Origin: CALGKJ01 sp049322695 | Lineage (GTDB): Bacteria; Bacillota; Clostridia; Lutisporales; Lutisporaceae | DNA length: 64,000 nucleotides | Assembly: GCA_049322695.1 (NCBI GenBank) | Contig: JBMORW010000033.1 | Span: 19,988-83,987 of the forward strand | Direction: 5' to 3' | Shown here: positions 8,100-16,585 of the stretch, piece by piece | How positions within the stretch are numbered: the first letter of the stretch is position 1 | Layout: each line of letters starts with the position of its first letter | The notes under the pieces: generated by a model | The model's database searches: none | What the model was told of the DNA's origin: nothing | The model's input: only the letters and a program-made list of their open reading frames with translations | Program-made: the position numbers and the translations under genes

Positions 8100-9339
8100 C
8101 TATATCCGCTCCCAAGCTTTTAAGCTTTTTTTCAAATTTAATATAACCTCTGTCTATATGATATATGTCCGATATTTCTGTGTATCCTTCGGCACATAGT
8201 CCTGCTATGGTAAGTGCAGCTCCCGCCCTTAAGTCCGTCGCCTTTACCTTAGCGCCGCTCAGTCTGTCAGATCCTTCTATTATTGCACTTCTGCCGTCAA
8301 CCTTTATCTTTGCCCCCATGAGCTTCAACTCATTAATATGCATAAATCTATTTTCAAAAACTGTTTCTGTAGCTATGCTGGTACCTCTCGCAACGCACAT
8401 TGCGGACATCATTTGAGACTGCATATCCGTAGGAAAACCGGGATATGGCATGGTCTTTATATCAGTGGGATTTAGTGCTCCACAGGCCTTCACCTTTATG
8501 GATTTCTCCTGCTCAGTTACTTCTACCCCCATCTCCTTCAGCTTTGCAGTGACAGGCTTCAGATGCTCCGATACTACTCCCTCTATGAGCACATCGCCTC
8601 TAGTGGCAGCTGCAGCAATCATAAAGGTACCTGCCTCTATCCGGTCAGGTATGGCAGTATGTGAGGTGCCTTTAAGACTTCTTACCCCTTCAATCTTTAT
8701 TGTATCAGTACCGGCTCCACGAATAATGGCACCCATGTTATTGAGAAAATTCGCGAGATCTACTATTTCCGGTTCTTCTGCTGCATTCTCAATAGTTGTG
8801 ACTCCTTCAGCCAAACATGCAGCCATCATTATGTTTTCAGTAGCGCCTACACTTGGAAAATCAAGATATATGCTTTCTCCCTTCAAGTTCCCGGCATAGG
8901 CCTCTATATATCCATGCCCGAGAGTTATATTTGCTCCCATTGCTGCAAATCCCTTCAAGTGCAGATCAATAGGTCTTGTACCTATAGCGCACCCACCTGG
9001 AAGCGAAATCTTTACTCTTCCTATTCTTGCAAGCAGAGGTCCCATTACCAGGAAGGACGCTCTCATTTTTCTTATCAGTTCATATGTAGGCTCGGGATTG
9101 TGAAGATTTACTGCAGTAATAGCTATGGTTTCATCTCCAAGCTCTTCAAAACCCGCACCCAGGGACTTTATAACATCTCCCATTACCTTAACATCTTCCA
9201 GGTATGGAACCTCATTAAGCACACATTTATCGCCAGTTAAAAGAGAAGCCGCAATAATTGGAAGTATTGCATTTTTTGCACTGCTTACACTTACGGTACC
9301 CTTTAGAATGCATCCGCTCTTAATAAGTAACTTAGCCAA
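8083..9339 (-). CDS. murA: UDP-N-acetylglucosamine 1-carboxyvinyltransferase MurA
   Basis: First committed step of peptidoglycan synthesis: transfers enolpyruvate from PEP to UDP-GlcNAc in the cytoplasm. The 418-residue length is typical. Lys22-Asn23 (SAKNAILP) and the fosfomycin-sensitive catalytic Cys117 in LPGGCAIGTRPIDLH are present, so it should be fosfomycin-sensitive at the active site. The start is TTG eight bases after AAGGAGG. Its position between ywmB and spoIID matches Bacillus murAA. Confidence 0.97.
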   Translation of the reverse strand: MAKLLIKSGCILKGTVSVSSAKNAILPIIAASLLTGDKCVLNEVPYLEDVKVMGDVIKSLGAGFEELGDETIAITAVNLHNPEPTYELIRKMRASFLVMGPLLARIGRVKISLPGGCAIGTRPIDLHLKGFAAMGANITLGHGYIEAYAGNLKGESIYLDFPSVGATENIMMAACLAEGVTTIENAAEEPEIVDLANFLNNMGAIIRGAGTDTIKIEGVRSLKGTSHTAIPDRIEAGTFMIAAAATRGDVLIEGVVSEHLKPVTAKLKEMGVEVTEQEKSIKVKACGALNPTDIKTMPYPGFPTDMQSQMMSAMCVARGTSIATETVFENRFMHINELKLMGAKIKVDGRSAIIEGSDRLSGAKVKATDLRAGAALTIAGLCAEGYTEISDIYHIDRGYIKFEKKLKSLGADIERIED

Positions 9340-9380
9340 GATAGATCCTCCTTGAGTATGTCAGCTGGTGACAATAATTA

Positions 9381-10127
9381 TTAATATTCTACATGTATTA
9401 AGGGTGTACCAATCCAAATATATGTTTTGCTATCATAGCTGCTGTATCTCATGGCTATTTGCATATTTATTTTTTTTTCATTTGACTCAACAGAATTTTC
9501 AATATTGCTGCTGAAAGCAGAAATACTGTTCATATCATCCGTTTCCATACCTTCAACCTTTCTGGCTTTTACAGCTCTTAAGGCCTTTTGTATCTTACTC
9601 TTCATCTCCTTATCTGTTAGTTTACCATCAAAGGTGCCAATAACGCATGTGTTAAATTTTAGAAGCTCTCCCTTATCCTTAAGCATAAGCTCAATTTTTT
9701 CCTTTTCATTTGCCAGATCCTCATAGCTCTGGTCTATATAAACATCAACTATAATATATGTTTCGCAGCTTTCTTCATTTTTTAAGGATTCAATTGCAAT
9801 AGCATAGCTTTTATTTTCTTTAGAGGCGTAAACCACCTCTTTATTAATATAATCAGTGTTCTCAGCAAACCTTGATACGCTTTCCTTATCAGGATTGATT
9901 TGCAATAAAAGTCTATCCATTTCAGCCTCAATCTGAGCTGCCGATAAAAATTCCCTGTTTATTCTGCTCCAACAGCTGATAGTGCTTTCCAATACCTCAG
10001 CTCCCGTTGCTTTGAGACTCTCACCCAAAGCATTTTCGATAGCTTCGCTTCCTGCAGCAGCTGCAAATATTAACCCGCAAAGCAATAATAAAACCATAAT
10101 AAATGTAAATAATAGCTTATTTTTCAT
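9381..10127 (-). CDS. ywmB: YwmB family (TATA-box-binding-like) exported protein
   Basis: A 248-residue protein with an N-terminal signal or anchor (MKNKLLFTFIMVLLLLCGLIFA) and a YwmB-type domain; its function is unknown. It is recognised mainly by context (directly upstream of murA-spoIID, as in Bacillus) and by overall pattern, e.g. the Ser-Cys-Trp segment ESTISCWSRIN near residues 47-57 and KCVIG/NTCVIGTFDGKLTD further on. The ATG at 10127 is chosen because GGGAGGG lies six bases upstream; a longer frame to 10181 has no ribosome site. Confidence 0.8.
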   Translation of the reverse strand: MKNKLLFTFIMVLLLLCGLIFAAAAGSEAIENALGESLKATGAEVLESTISCWSRINREFLSAAQIEAEMDRLLLQINPDKESVSRFAENTDYINKEVVYASKENKSYAIAIESLKNEESCETYIIVDVYIDQSYEDLANEKEKIELMLKDKGELLKFNTCVIGTFDGKLTDKEMKSKIQKALRAVKARKVEGMETDDMNSISAFSSNIENSVESNEKKINMQIAMRYSSYDSKTYIWIGTPLIHVEY

Positions 10128-10200
10128 GTAGTTCCCTCCCGTTCTTTCGTTAACTTTTGTTAAAATTATTGCCTCTGCCATGGATTAATATTCAAAAAAA

Positions 10201-10235
10201 AATAAACTGACAAATTTTAAATTTATCAGTTTATT
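10201..10235 (-). terminator. Terminator after the CoA-transferase B gene
   Basis: AATAAACTGA (10201-10210) pairs with TCAGTTTATT (10226-10235). On the minus strand a run of nine T follows. Confidence 0.8.
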
Positions 10236-10253
10236 CCAAAATATGTATGAATT

Positions 10254-10919
10254 TTATACTTGCATAACCTTTAAATCATCGGAAATAATCAGTTCGGCTT
10301 CTGTTGCAGCTACTATTTCTTCCACAGTAGTCTCAGGAGCTATTTCAGTAAGCAGTAATCCTTCAGGAGTAACCTTCATGACTCCCATTTCAGTTACTAT
10401 CATATCTACTTCACCGGCTGCAGTTAAAGGCAGGCTGCATTCCTTCAATATCTTTGGCTCTCCTTTTGCTGTATGCTCCATAGCTATTATAACCTTTTTG
10501 GCGCCTACAACAAGGTCCATTGCACCGCCCATGCCGGGAACCATCTTACCCGGTATCATCCAATTAGCCAGATTGCCCTTCTGATCAACCTGCAGAGCTC
10601 CAAGCACTGTAACATCAAGATGTCCTCCCCTTATTATTGCAAAGGAAAGAGCACTGTCAAAGAAAGCTGCGCCATTCACAATAGTAGTAGGCTGCGCTCC
10701 TGCATTGACTATATCCTTATCCTCTTCACCGGGCTTTGGCGATGGTCCCAAGCCTATAAAGCCATTTTCTGACTGAAGCAGTATGTCAATTCCTTCAGGT
10801 AAATAATTTGCAACAAGTGTCGGCATTCCAATACCAAGATTTACAACGTCTCCGTCCTTAAGCTCATTGGCAATTCTCTTGACAATGACCTCTCTTTTTC
10901 TATCTTTATCTTGAATCAT
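10254..10919 (-). CDS. ctfB: 3-oxoacid/acetate CoA-transferase subunit B
   Basis: Beta subunit of a family I CoA-transferase, 221 residues. The catalytic Glu is in SENGFIGLGP (about residues 70-79), with VNLGIGMPTLVANYLP near the start and ALQVDQKGNLANWMIPGKMVPGMGGAMDL centrally. It would move CoA between an acyl-CoA and acetate, acetoacetate or butyrate. Substrate cannot be decided from sequence; atoA/scoB/ctfB are all family names. It is paired with the alpha subunit upstream, 201 bp apart because of a dispersed element in the gap. Confidence 0.9.
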   Translation of the reverse strand: MIQDKDRKREVIVKRIANELKDGDVVNLGIGMPTLVANYLPEGIDILLQSENGFIGLGPSPKPGEEDKDIVNAGAQPTTIVNGAAFFDSALSFAIIRGGHLDVTVLGALQVDQKGNLANWMIPGKMVPGMGGAMDLVVGAKKVIIAMEHTAKGEPKILKECSLPLTAAGEVDMIVTEMGVMKVTPEGLLLTEIAPETTVEEIVAATEAELIISDDLKVMQV

Positions 10920-10957
10920 ATAATCAAACTCCTTAATATAAGTATTCCCTAAGGGTT

Positions 10958-11106
10958 TTTAGTTGCGGGTTACGAGTGCGCTTTCCAAGCGCTCGAGTTG
11001 CGGGTAATAAGTATTGCCTCCGAAGCCCGATTAAACAAATCTCGAAACTCGAAACCCGCCATTAAAGAATAATTTGCATATTATTCTTTAATGCACTCGC
11101 AACTGA
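10958..11106. repeat. Family B element (B1), between the CoA-transferase subunits
   Basis: GTTGCGGGTTACGAG-type left arm, core TCCGAAGCCC and CTCGAAACTCGAAACCCGC right arm. An additional inverted pair AAAGAATAAT/ATTATTCTTT lies inside (11065-11090). Confidence 0.75.
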
Positions 11107-11120
11107 TAGCTAATGGCTCG

Positions 11121-11765
11121 CTATTCAACTATCACATTCACAAATATGCTTGGTGTCATTACATTGCTTGGGTCTATTTCTCCTACCTCTACCAGCTTTT
11201 CGGCTTCTATTATTACTACATCGGCAGCTGTTGCCATCAGGGGATTAAAATTCCTTGAAGCTTTGCTGTAAAATGCATTTCCTTTTTTATCTACAATGCT
11301 TCCCTTAATGAGAGCAACATCAGCTTTTATTGGAAGCTCCAATAGATAATCCTTACCGCCAATATTAAGCTTTTGCTTTCCTTCCTCAACCACAGTACCT
11401 ATTCCGGTAGGAGTCAGCACTCCACCCAGTCCGGCACCTGCTGCTCTGACTCTCTCAGCCAACGTACCCTGCGGAACAAGCTCTACCTCAAGCTCCTTTT
11501 CATTCATCTGTCTGCCTGTCTCAGGATTTGTACCGATATGTGACACAATAACCTTACTCACGTTTTTATTCACTACCCACTTGCCGACGCCTCTATCGGG
11601 AAATGCAGTATCATTGCAAATAAGAGTTATGTTTTTTACACCCTTTTCTATTACGGCATCAATAAGCTTTTCAGGACTTCCAACACCCAAAAAACCTCCA
11701 ACAGCTACGGTCATTCCATCCTTTATATATTCCATAGCCTCATCAATTGTTTTTATTTTGTTCAC
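11121..11765 (-). CDS. ctfA: 3-oxoacid/acetate CoA-transferase subunit A
   Basis: Alpha subunit, 214 residues. Motifs are DGMTVAVGGFLGVGSPEKLID near the N-terminus and RVRAAGAGLGGVLTPTGIGT centrally, both typical of AtoD/ScoA/CtfA. The start is GTG after GGAGGTGG. Together with the B subunit it occupies the site between wecB and ywmB where many relatives have atpIBEFHAGDC. A butyrate or acetoacetate role is possible but not shown. Confidence 0.9.
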   Translation of the reverse strand: MNKIKTIDEAMEYIKDGMTVAVGGFLGVGSPEKLIDAVIEKGVKNITLICNDTAFPDRGVGKWVVNKNVSKVIVSHIGTNPETGRQMNEKELEVELVPQGTLAERVRAAGAGLGGVLTPTGIGTVVEEGKQKLNIGGKDYLLELPIKADVALIKGSIVDKKGNAFYSKASRNFNPLMATAADVVIIEAEKLVEVGEIDPSNVMTPSIFVNVIVE

Positions 11766-11879
11766 AACTCCACCTCCAAAATTGCATGTATATCCAAAAT
11801 TGATGTTTCAAATACTCACATTATCAATTATAGTATATCATTCCTACGTTTTCTATATTTTACAAATGAAAACTAAAAA

Positions 11880-11989
11880 TTTAACGAATGTTCAGAAGGG
11901 ATGTCTCCCATCCTCTTTAGGAGAGAGTATAAAACAGCTAAAAACTCAAACTTCAGTGGTGGTACAAATCCTCTTCTGAAGCCGTTAAA
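11880..11989. ncRNA. Candidate structured RNA or mobile-element end
   Basis: In the 264-bp gap between wecB and ctfA, TTTAACG (11880-11886) pairs with CGTTAAA (11983-11989). Inside this, TTCAGAAGGG (11891-11900) pairs with CTCTTCTGAA (11971-11980) with one wobble. Small hairpins (GGATG/CATCC, CTCT/AGAG) lie between. On the minus strand a T-rich tract follows, so it may be a leader or terminator of the ctfAB transcript. It could also be the remnant end of an IS200/IS605-type element. Class unknown. Confidence 0.4.
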
Positions 11990-12029
11990 CTTAAGCATAA
12001 AGCTTGCTGTTATAGCGACTTTAAAAGCT

Positions 12030-13208
12030 TCAGCTTTTCTTGCCGCTTATAATCGTTTTTATCTTTGGCTCATAATCCTCCGGTCTCTTACTGTTAATCC
12101 CAAAATAGTGCAATAAGCTTTCAACTATTCTTTCTGCCGCATAACCGTCTCCATAGGGATTGATAGCTGCTGCCATCTTTTGATATTCTTCCTTGTTGTT
12201 TAGGTATAGCTCTATAGCTTTGAAAATATCCTCTTCTTCAACTCCTACCAGCTTTAGTGTCCCAAATTCAATAGCTTCAGGTCTTTCTGTCTCTGTTCTG
12301 GCTACCAAAAGCGGCTTTCCTAAGGATGGAACCTCCTCTTGAAGACCTCCTGAATCTGTCACGACCATAAAGCTTCTATCCATAAGGTTATGCATTTCAT
12401 CCATAGCAATTGGCTCAATCAGGTGGACTCTTTCTACATCCCTCAAAACTCTGAAGGCTATTTCTCTAACAGCCGGATTCAGGTGTACAGGATAAACTAC
12501 TTCAACATCTTCATATCTCTGTACTATCCTTTTCAATGCATTAAACAGGTTTTCCAACGGTTTGCCGATGTTTTCCCCTCTGTGGGCCGTTACCGCTATA
12601 ATTCTTTTGTTGTCGTAGTCTATTTCCTTAAGCTCTTCAGTGTAAAATTGAAAATCCTTATCTAAAAAGTATTTCATTGCATCAACAGCTGTATTACCCG
12701 TGATATAAATATGCTCCTCCGAGATTCCCTCTGCCATGAGATTTGCTTTTGATACCTTTGTAGGTGCAAAGAAAACATCTGCTACAGCATCAGTCAGCTT
12801 TCTATTCATCTCTTCGGGAAATGGTGAGTATTTGTTAAAGGATCTTAAGCCGGCCTCAACATGTCCTACCCTGACCTTATTGTAAAATGCAGCAAGAGAA
12901 GCAATAAAAGTAGTTGCCGTATCTCCATGAACCAGTAGCATATCCGGCATAACCTCTTTTATTACTTTATCTATTCCTACCAGTACATTAACAAAAATAT
13001 CCGTTGAAGTTTGTCTGTGCTTCATTATATCAAGGTCATAATCCGGCTTTACTTTAAACAGCTCAAGCACCTGATCCAACTGTTCCCTATGCTGTGCAGT
13101 TACACAAACTACTGATTCGATATGCGGATTCTTTTCAAGCTCATGAATTAAAGGAATCATTTTAGTGGCTTCAGGCCTTGTCCCAAATATGGATAATATT
13201 TTAATCAT
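12030..13208 (-). CDS. wecB: UDP-N-acetylglucosamine 2-epimerase (non-hydrolysing)
   Basis: Interconverts UDP-GlcNAc and UDP-ManNAc for teichoic acid or surface polymer synthesis. At 392 residues it matches WecB/MnaA. Motifs are FGTRPEATKMIPLIHEL at the N-terminus, HVEAGLRSFNKYSPFPEEMNR, TAHRGENIGKPLEN and VTDSGGLQEEVPSLGKPLLVAR. It follows tagO with element B2 in the gap, making a short envelope-precursor operon. The ATG has AAAGGAG upstream. Confidence 0.96.
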   Translation of the reverse strand: MIKILSIFGTRPEATKMIPLIHELEKNPHIESVVCVTAQHREQLDQVLELFKVKPDYDLDIMKHRQTSTDIFVNVLVGIDKVIKEVMPDMLLVHGDTATTFIASLAAFYNKVRVGHVEAGLRSFNKYSPFPEEMNRKLTDAVADVFFAPTKVSKANLMAEGISEEHIYITGNTAVDAMKYFLDKDFQFYTEELKEIDYDNKRIIAVTAHRGENIGKPLENLFNALKRIVQRYEDVEVVYPVHLNPAVREIAFRVLRDVERVHLIEPIAMDEMHNLMDRSFMVVTDSGGLQEEVPSLGKPLLVARTETERPEAIEFGTLKLVGVEEEDIFKAIELYLNNKEEYQKMAAAINPYGDGYAAERIVESLLHYFGINSKRPEDYEPKIKTIISGKKS

Positions 13209-13225
13209 ATAATAAACTCCTTTCA

Positions 13226-13348
13226 GATGGTAGTTGTTTGCGGGTTGCGAGTGCGCTTTTCAAGCGCTCGAGTTGCGGGTAATAAGCATTTCCTTCGAAG
13301 TCCTGTTTAAAAATCTCGAAACTCTTAACTCGTAACTCGAAACCAGAA
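13226..13348. repeat. Family B element (B2), between tagO and wecB
   Basis: Left arm GTTTGCGGGTTGCGAGTGCG, core CCTTCGAAGTCC, right arm of CTCGAAACTC / CTCGTAACTCGAAACC words. The inner stem GAGTGCGCTTTTCAAGCGCTC is shared with B1. Confidence 0.75.
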
Positions 13349-13364
13349 AATACTATACGTATAA

Positions 13365-13390
13365 AAAAGTGAGAGATAACTCTCACTTTT
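13365..13390 (-). terminator. Terminator overlapping the tagO stop codon
   Basis: AAAAGTGAGAG (13365-13375) pairs with CTCTCACTTTT (13380-13390), with T-run on the minus strand. The stop codon begins in the stem. Confidence 0.8.
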
Positions 13391-14468
13391 ATGCGTCCAT
13401 TTTATTGTTTGGTTTTACGTCCATTAGTCCCAAGTATTTTACCCCCATAGAGGCCAAGAGAAAAACCGCGAATACTACTGCCAAAGCTACCTTCAAAGTC
13501 GCCTCCATCAGCGCAACCGCACTGAATCCAAGTACTGCACTGACTGAATACAATGTAAGCACTGCTTGCTTTTGACTTAGTCCCGCTTCCAACAGTCTGT
13601 GGTGCAGATGTCCTTTGTCTGCTTCGGCTATTGATCTCCCGCTCAATATTCTCCTGAGCATAGCAAAGAACGTATCAAAAATAGGGATACCCATTGCAAA
13701 TACCGGCACTAATATCGAAAGTGCTGCTGCACTCTTTAAAACTCCCATGATTGAGATGACTGACAGCATATATCCTAAAAACAGGGCACCTGAGTCACCC
13801 ATAAATATTTTTGCAGGATTGAAATTGTGAGGTAGAAACCCCATTGTAGCTCCTGCTAATACAAGGGCCAGGGTAGCCATTTCATACTGTGCATTAACCA
13901 GGGCTACTGCAAATAATGTCAATGCAGATATTGTGGATACTCCGGCTGCAAGACCGTCCAGGCCGTCAATAAGGTTGATTGCATTGGTAACTCCCACAAT
14001 CCATATTAGGGTCAACGGATATGAAAGCATACCTAAGCTAAATAACGGGCTTCCGCCGTTAAAAAGATATAATGGATTAGTGAGCCATTCTATTCTGACG
14101 CCAAATGCCATTACTATCAATGCTGCAGCAATCTGTATTAAAAATTTACGCTTTGCTGAAAGCGGCTTGATATCATCAAAGTATCCTGTTATGACCATAA
14201 TCAAAGCACCAATGAGCACTCCTGCCATTTTCAGCAATAATCCCGTCTCAGCCTCTGCCGCAAAACCAACTGCAACTACTGCAAAGGCTGCAATAAATCC
14301 TGTAAAAATAGCTATTCCGCCCAATCTTGGTGTAGGCACCTTATGGACTCTTCTTTCATCCTTCGGAACGTCTATAGCACCCACCCTGTTTGCAAGTTTA
14401 ATGACATACGGTGTAGTCATATAAGCTGCAGCAACAGCTATTATGAATGCTATAAAAGCATAGTTCAT
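13389..14468 (-). CDS. tagO: Undecaprenyl-phosphate N-acetylglucosaminyl 1-phosphate transferase (TagO/WecA)
   Basis: A polytopic membrane enzyme, 359 residues and about ten or eleven helices, that starts wall teichoic acid or other surface polymer synthesis by loading sugar-1-P on undecaprenyl phosphate. Motifs are DERRVHKVPTPRLGG, the Asp-Asp pair in GYFDDIKPLSAKRK, NAINLIDGLDGLAAG and the cytoplasmic DKGHLHHRLLEAGLSQKQAV. The ATG at 14468 is preferred (GGGAGTG upstream). An in-frame extension to 14543 has no ribosome site. Confidence 0.95.
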   Translation of the reverse strand: MNYAFIAFIIAVAAAYMTTPYVIKLANRVGAIDVPKDERRVHKVPTPRLGGIAIFTGFIAAFAVVAVGFAAEAETGLLLKMAGVLIGALIMVITGYFDDIKPLSAKRKFLIQIAAALIVMAFGVRIEWLTNPLYLFNGGSPLFSLGMLSYPLTLIWIVGVTNAINLIDGLDGLAAGVSTISALTLFAVALVNAQYEMATLALVLAGATMGFLPHNFNPAKIFMGDSGALFLGYMLSVISIMGVLKSAAALSILVPVFAMGIPIFDTFFAMLRRILSGRSIAEADKGHLHHRLLEAGLSQKQAVLTLYSVSAVLGFSAVALMEATLKVALAVVFAVFLLASMGVKYLGLMDVKPNNKMDA

Positions 14469-14704
14469 TATATCACTCCCAAGTAAACAAATTATATATC
14501 GCATTGTATTTTGTAAAAATAAGTAGAAATCAATTTTCTCCATTAGAAAATTTTACATCATTGTTATATTAAAGTCAATTTGAATTATAGCCTGTTTAAG
14601 ATTGTTAATTATAGTTTTCCCTCAAAAACTCATATCATATATGTAATATTAACAGTATTATACAATTATTTTCATTTTAGTCTGTTTTATGAATTTTTTT
14701 CTAA

Positions 14705-15145
14705 TTATTTAAGTTTAAATATTTCTATCCCGGATTCTTCCAGCATGTTCAATGCCAGTTTGTCATTATAGTCCTCAACAAGTACAATTCGTACTATACC
14801 GGCATTAATTATCATTTTTGTACATAGTATACAGGGCGATAATGTAGTATAGATTGTACTTCCTTGTATTCCAACTCCAAATAATGCCGCCTGTATTATT
14901 GCATTTTGCTCGGCATGCAAGCCCCTGCACAGTTCATGTCTTTCTCCTGAGGGTATTTTGTTTTTCTCCCTGAGACAACCTGTTTCTCCGCAGTGCTTCA
15001 AGCCGCTCGGGGCACCGTTATAGCCTGTAGACAATATCCTCTTGTCCTTTACGATAACTGCTCCTACCTGCCTGCGGAGGCATGTGGACCGCAGTTTTAC
15101 AAGCTCGGCAATTTCCATGAAATACTCATCCCAACCCGGCCTCAT
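14705..15145 (-). CDS. Deoxycytidylate (dCMP) deaminase
   Basis: Zinc-dependent deaminase converting dCMP to dUMP for thymidylate synthesis. The 146 residues carry the zinc motifs HAEQNAI (with catalytic Glu) and PCILC, plus the dCMP-deaminase pattern STCLRRQVGAVIVKDKRILSTGYNGAP. It is related to ComEB of Bacillus. It lies between upp and tagO, a common clostridial order. A GAGGTG Shine-Dalgarno precedes the ATG. Confidence 0.94.
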   Translation of the reverse strand: MRPGWDEYFMEIAELVKLRSTCLRRQVGAVIVKDKRILSTGYNGAPSGLKHCGETGCLREKNKIPSGERHELCRGLHAEQNAIIQAALFGVGIQGSTIYTTLSPCILCTKMIINAGIVRIVLVEDYNDKLALNMLEESGIEIFKLK

Positions 15146-15165
15146 CTATGCACCTCGCTTCCTCT

Positions 15166-15298
15166 GTTACGAGTTTCGTGTTACGAGTTTCGAGAATGTA
15201 GCAAGTACTTCGAAGACTTACTTTGAGTAGCAATCCCGCAACTCGCGACTCGCACGCTTAAAATAAGCGTCAGCTTTGTTTTGCGCACCTGCAACCAC
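15166..15298. repeat. Family B element (B3), between upp and dCMP deaminase
   Basis: TTACGAGTTTCGTGTTACGAG left arm, core TACTTCGAAGACTTAC, right arm CCCGCAACTCGCGACTCGC. Confidence 0.75.
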
Positions 15299-15305
15299 TA
15301 TTTAA

Positions 15306-15332
15306 CTAGACGCTAAATAGTGCTATTTTGTT
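15306..15332 (-). terminator. Hairpin overlapping the upp stop codon
   Basis: CACTATTTA pairs with TAAATAGTG around a 9-nt loop. It spans the upp stop codon but lacks a T-run, so termination is uncertain. Confidence 0.45.
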
Positions 15333-15961
15333 CCAAACAATCTGTCACCTGCATCACCCAGTCCGGGTACTATATAGCCATGATCATTAAGCTTTTCATC
15401 TATGGCAGCTACGTAAATTTCTACATCCGGATGTGCATCTGTTACAGTTTTAATCCCTTCTGGTGCAGCTATAAGGTTAACCAGCTTAATACTTCTTGCT
15501 CCCTTATCCTTAAGGAAGGTTATAGCCGCAGCTGCAGAGCCTCCTGTTGCAAGCATGGGGTCCAACACAATAAGATCTCTTTCTGCAACGTCGCTTGGCA
15601 GCTTGCAGTAATATTCCACAGGCTTGAGGGTTTCGGGATCTCTGTACAAGCCTATATGACCAACCTTAGCCGCAGGTATAAGCTTGAGCATTCCGTCCAC
15701 CATTCCAAGACCTGCTCTGAGAATCGGGATTATTCCAAGCTTCTTTCCAGAAATAACCTTAGTTTTGGCCATACATACTGGAGTCTCGATTTCAACTTCC
15801 TCTAAGGGCAGATTTCTGGTGACTTCATAGCCCATGAACATCGCCAGCTCCTCTACCAGCTCTCTGAATTCCTTAACCCCCGTATTCTTATCCCTCAATA
15901 TTGTAAGCTTATGCTGTATCATCGGGTGATCCATAACCGTAACATTTTTGTATTGACTCAT
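15323..15961 (-). CDS. upp: Uracil phosphoribosyltransferase
   Basis: Salvages uracil to UMP with PRPP. The 212 residues match the family. PRPP loop: LIVLDPMLATGGSAAAAITFLKDKG; uracil-binding C-terminus: DEKLNDHGYIVPGLGDAGDRLFGTK; dimer/active segment GIIPILRAGLGMVDGM. The ATG is preceded by AAAGGAGG. It lies after the ywlE-rpiB fusion, matching Bacillus apart from genes missing between them. Confidence 0.97.
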   Translation of the reverse strand: MSQYKNVTVMDHPMIQHKLTILRDKNTGVKEFRELVEELAMFMGYEVTRNLPLEEVEIETPVCMAKTKVISGKKLGIIPILRAGLGMVDGMLKLIPAAKVGHIGLYRDPETLKPVEYYCKLPSDVAERDLIVLDPMLATGGSAAAAITFLKDKGARSIKLVNLIAAPEGIKTVTDAHPDVEIYVAAIDEKLNDHGYIVPGLGDAGDRLFGTK

Positions 15962-15983
15962 GAATAAACCTCCTTTTAAAGTT

Positions 15984-16072
15984 ACGGGTTTCTGGTTGCG
16001 GGTTGCGAGACGTAGTAGAGCTTCGAAGCGTTCCTCAACACTCGTAACTCGAATCTCGTAACTCGTAACTGA
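15984..16072. repeat. Family B element (B4), between rpiB and upp
   Basis: GTTACGGG...GGTTGCGAG left arm, core AGAGCTTCGAAGCGTTCC, right arm of repeated CTCGTAACTCG words. The core (16013-16039) closely matches that of family A element A5. Confidence 0.75.
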
Positions 16073-16081
16073 CCCAAAACC

Positions 16082-16103
16082 TAGTGACTAGTAACCAGTA
16101 TCT
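16082..16103. repeat. Short family A fragment (A16)
   Basis: CTAGTGACTAGTAACCAGTA next to element B4, so the two vocabularies lie side by side here. Confidence 0.5.
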
Positions 16104-16132
16104 ATTTACCCACCTATTAGTTCTTCAAAAAG

Positions 16133-16585
16133 CTATGCCTTGTTATACTTCTCTTCTATCGCCTTTATCTTCTCTACTCTTTTTCCGTGTCTTCCACCTG
16201 TAAATTCTGTGCTAAGCCAGATCTCTACTATCATTTTTGCCAGCTCTGCACCTATTACTCTTTCTCCCAGAGCAAGTACATTGGCATCATTATGCTCTCT
16301 GGAGGCTTTGGCCGAAAAGCAATCTCCGCAAAGCGCCGCTCTGACTCCTGGAACCTTATTTGCAGATATGGATATTCCTATCCCTGTTCCACAGCATATT
16401 ATTCCTTTTTCAAATTTTCCTTGAGCTACTGCTTCACCCACAGCCTGTCCTATATCAGGATAATCCACCGCTTCAGATGTAAAACATCCAAAGTCTTCAA
16501 ACTCTATACCCTTTTGCTCCAGAAGCTTTTTTATAGTGTTTTTAAGTATCAGTCCGCCGTGATCACTTCCTATTGCTACTTTCAT
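16133..16585 (-). CDS. rpiB: Possible separate RpiB product from internal start
   Basis: The ATG at 16585 begins the RpiB domain (MKVAIGSDHGG), which is the normal RpiB N-terminus, and gives 150 residues, the usual length. AGGAGG (16594-16599) stands exactly eight bases upstream, better than the site at the fusion's own start. RpiB may therefore be made alone as well as fused. It interconverts ribose-5-P and ribulose-5-P. Confidence 0.55.
   Translation of the reverse strand: MKVAIGSDHGGLILKNTIKKLLEQKGIEFEDFGCFTSEAVDYPDIGQAVGEAVAQGKFEKGIICCGTGIGISISANKVPGVRAALCGDCFSAKASREHNDANVLALGERVIGAELAKMIVEIWLSTEFTGGRHGKRVEKIKAIEEKYNKA

Noticed and set aside
11581..12116. Plus-strand frames as a transposase remnant
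   Set aside because: No catalytic motifs are readable; only the nucleotide-level stem structure is supportable.
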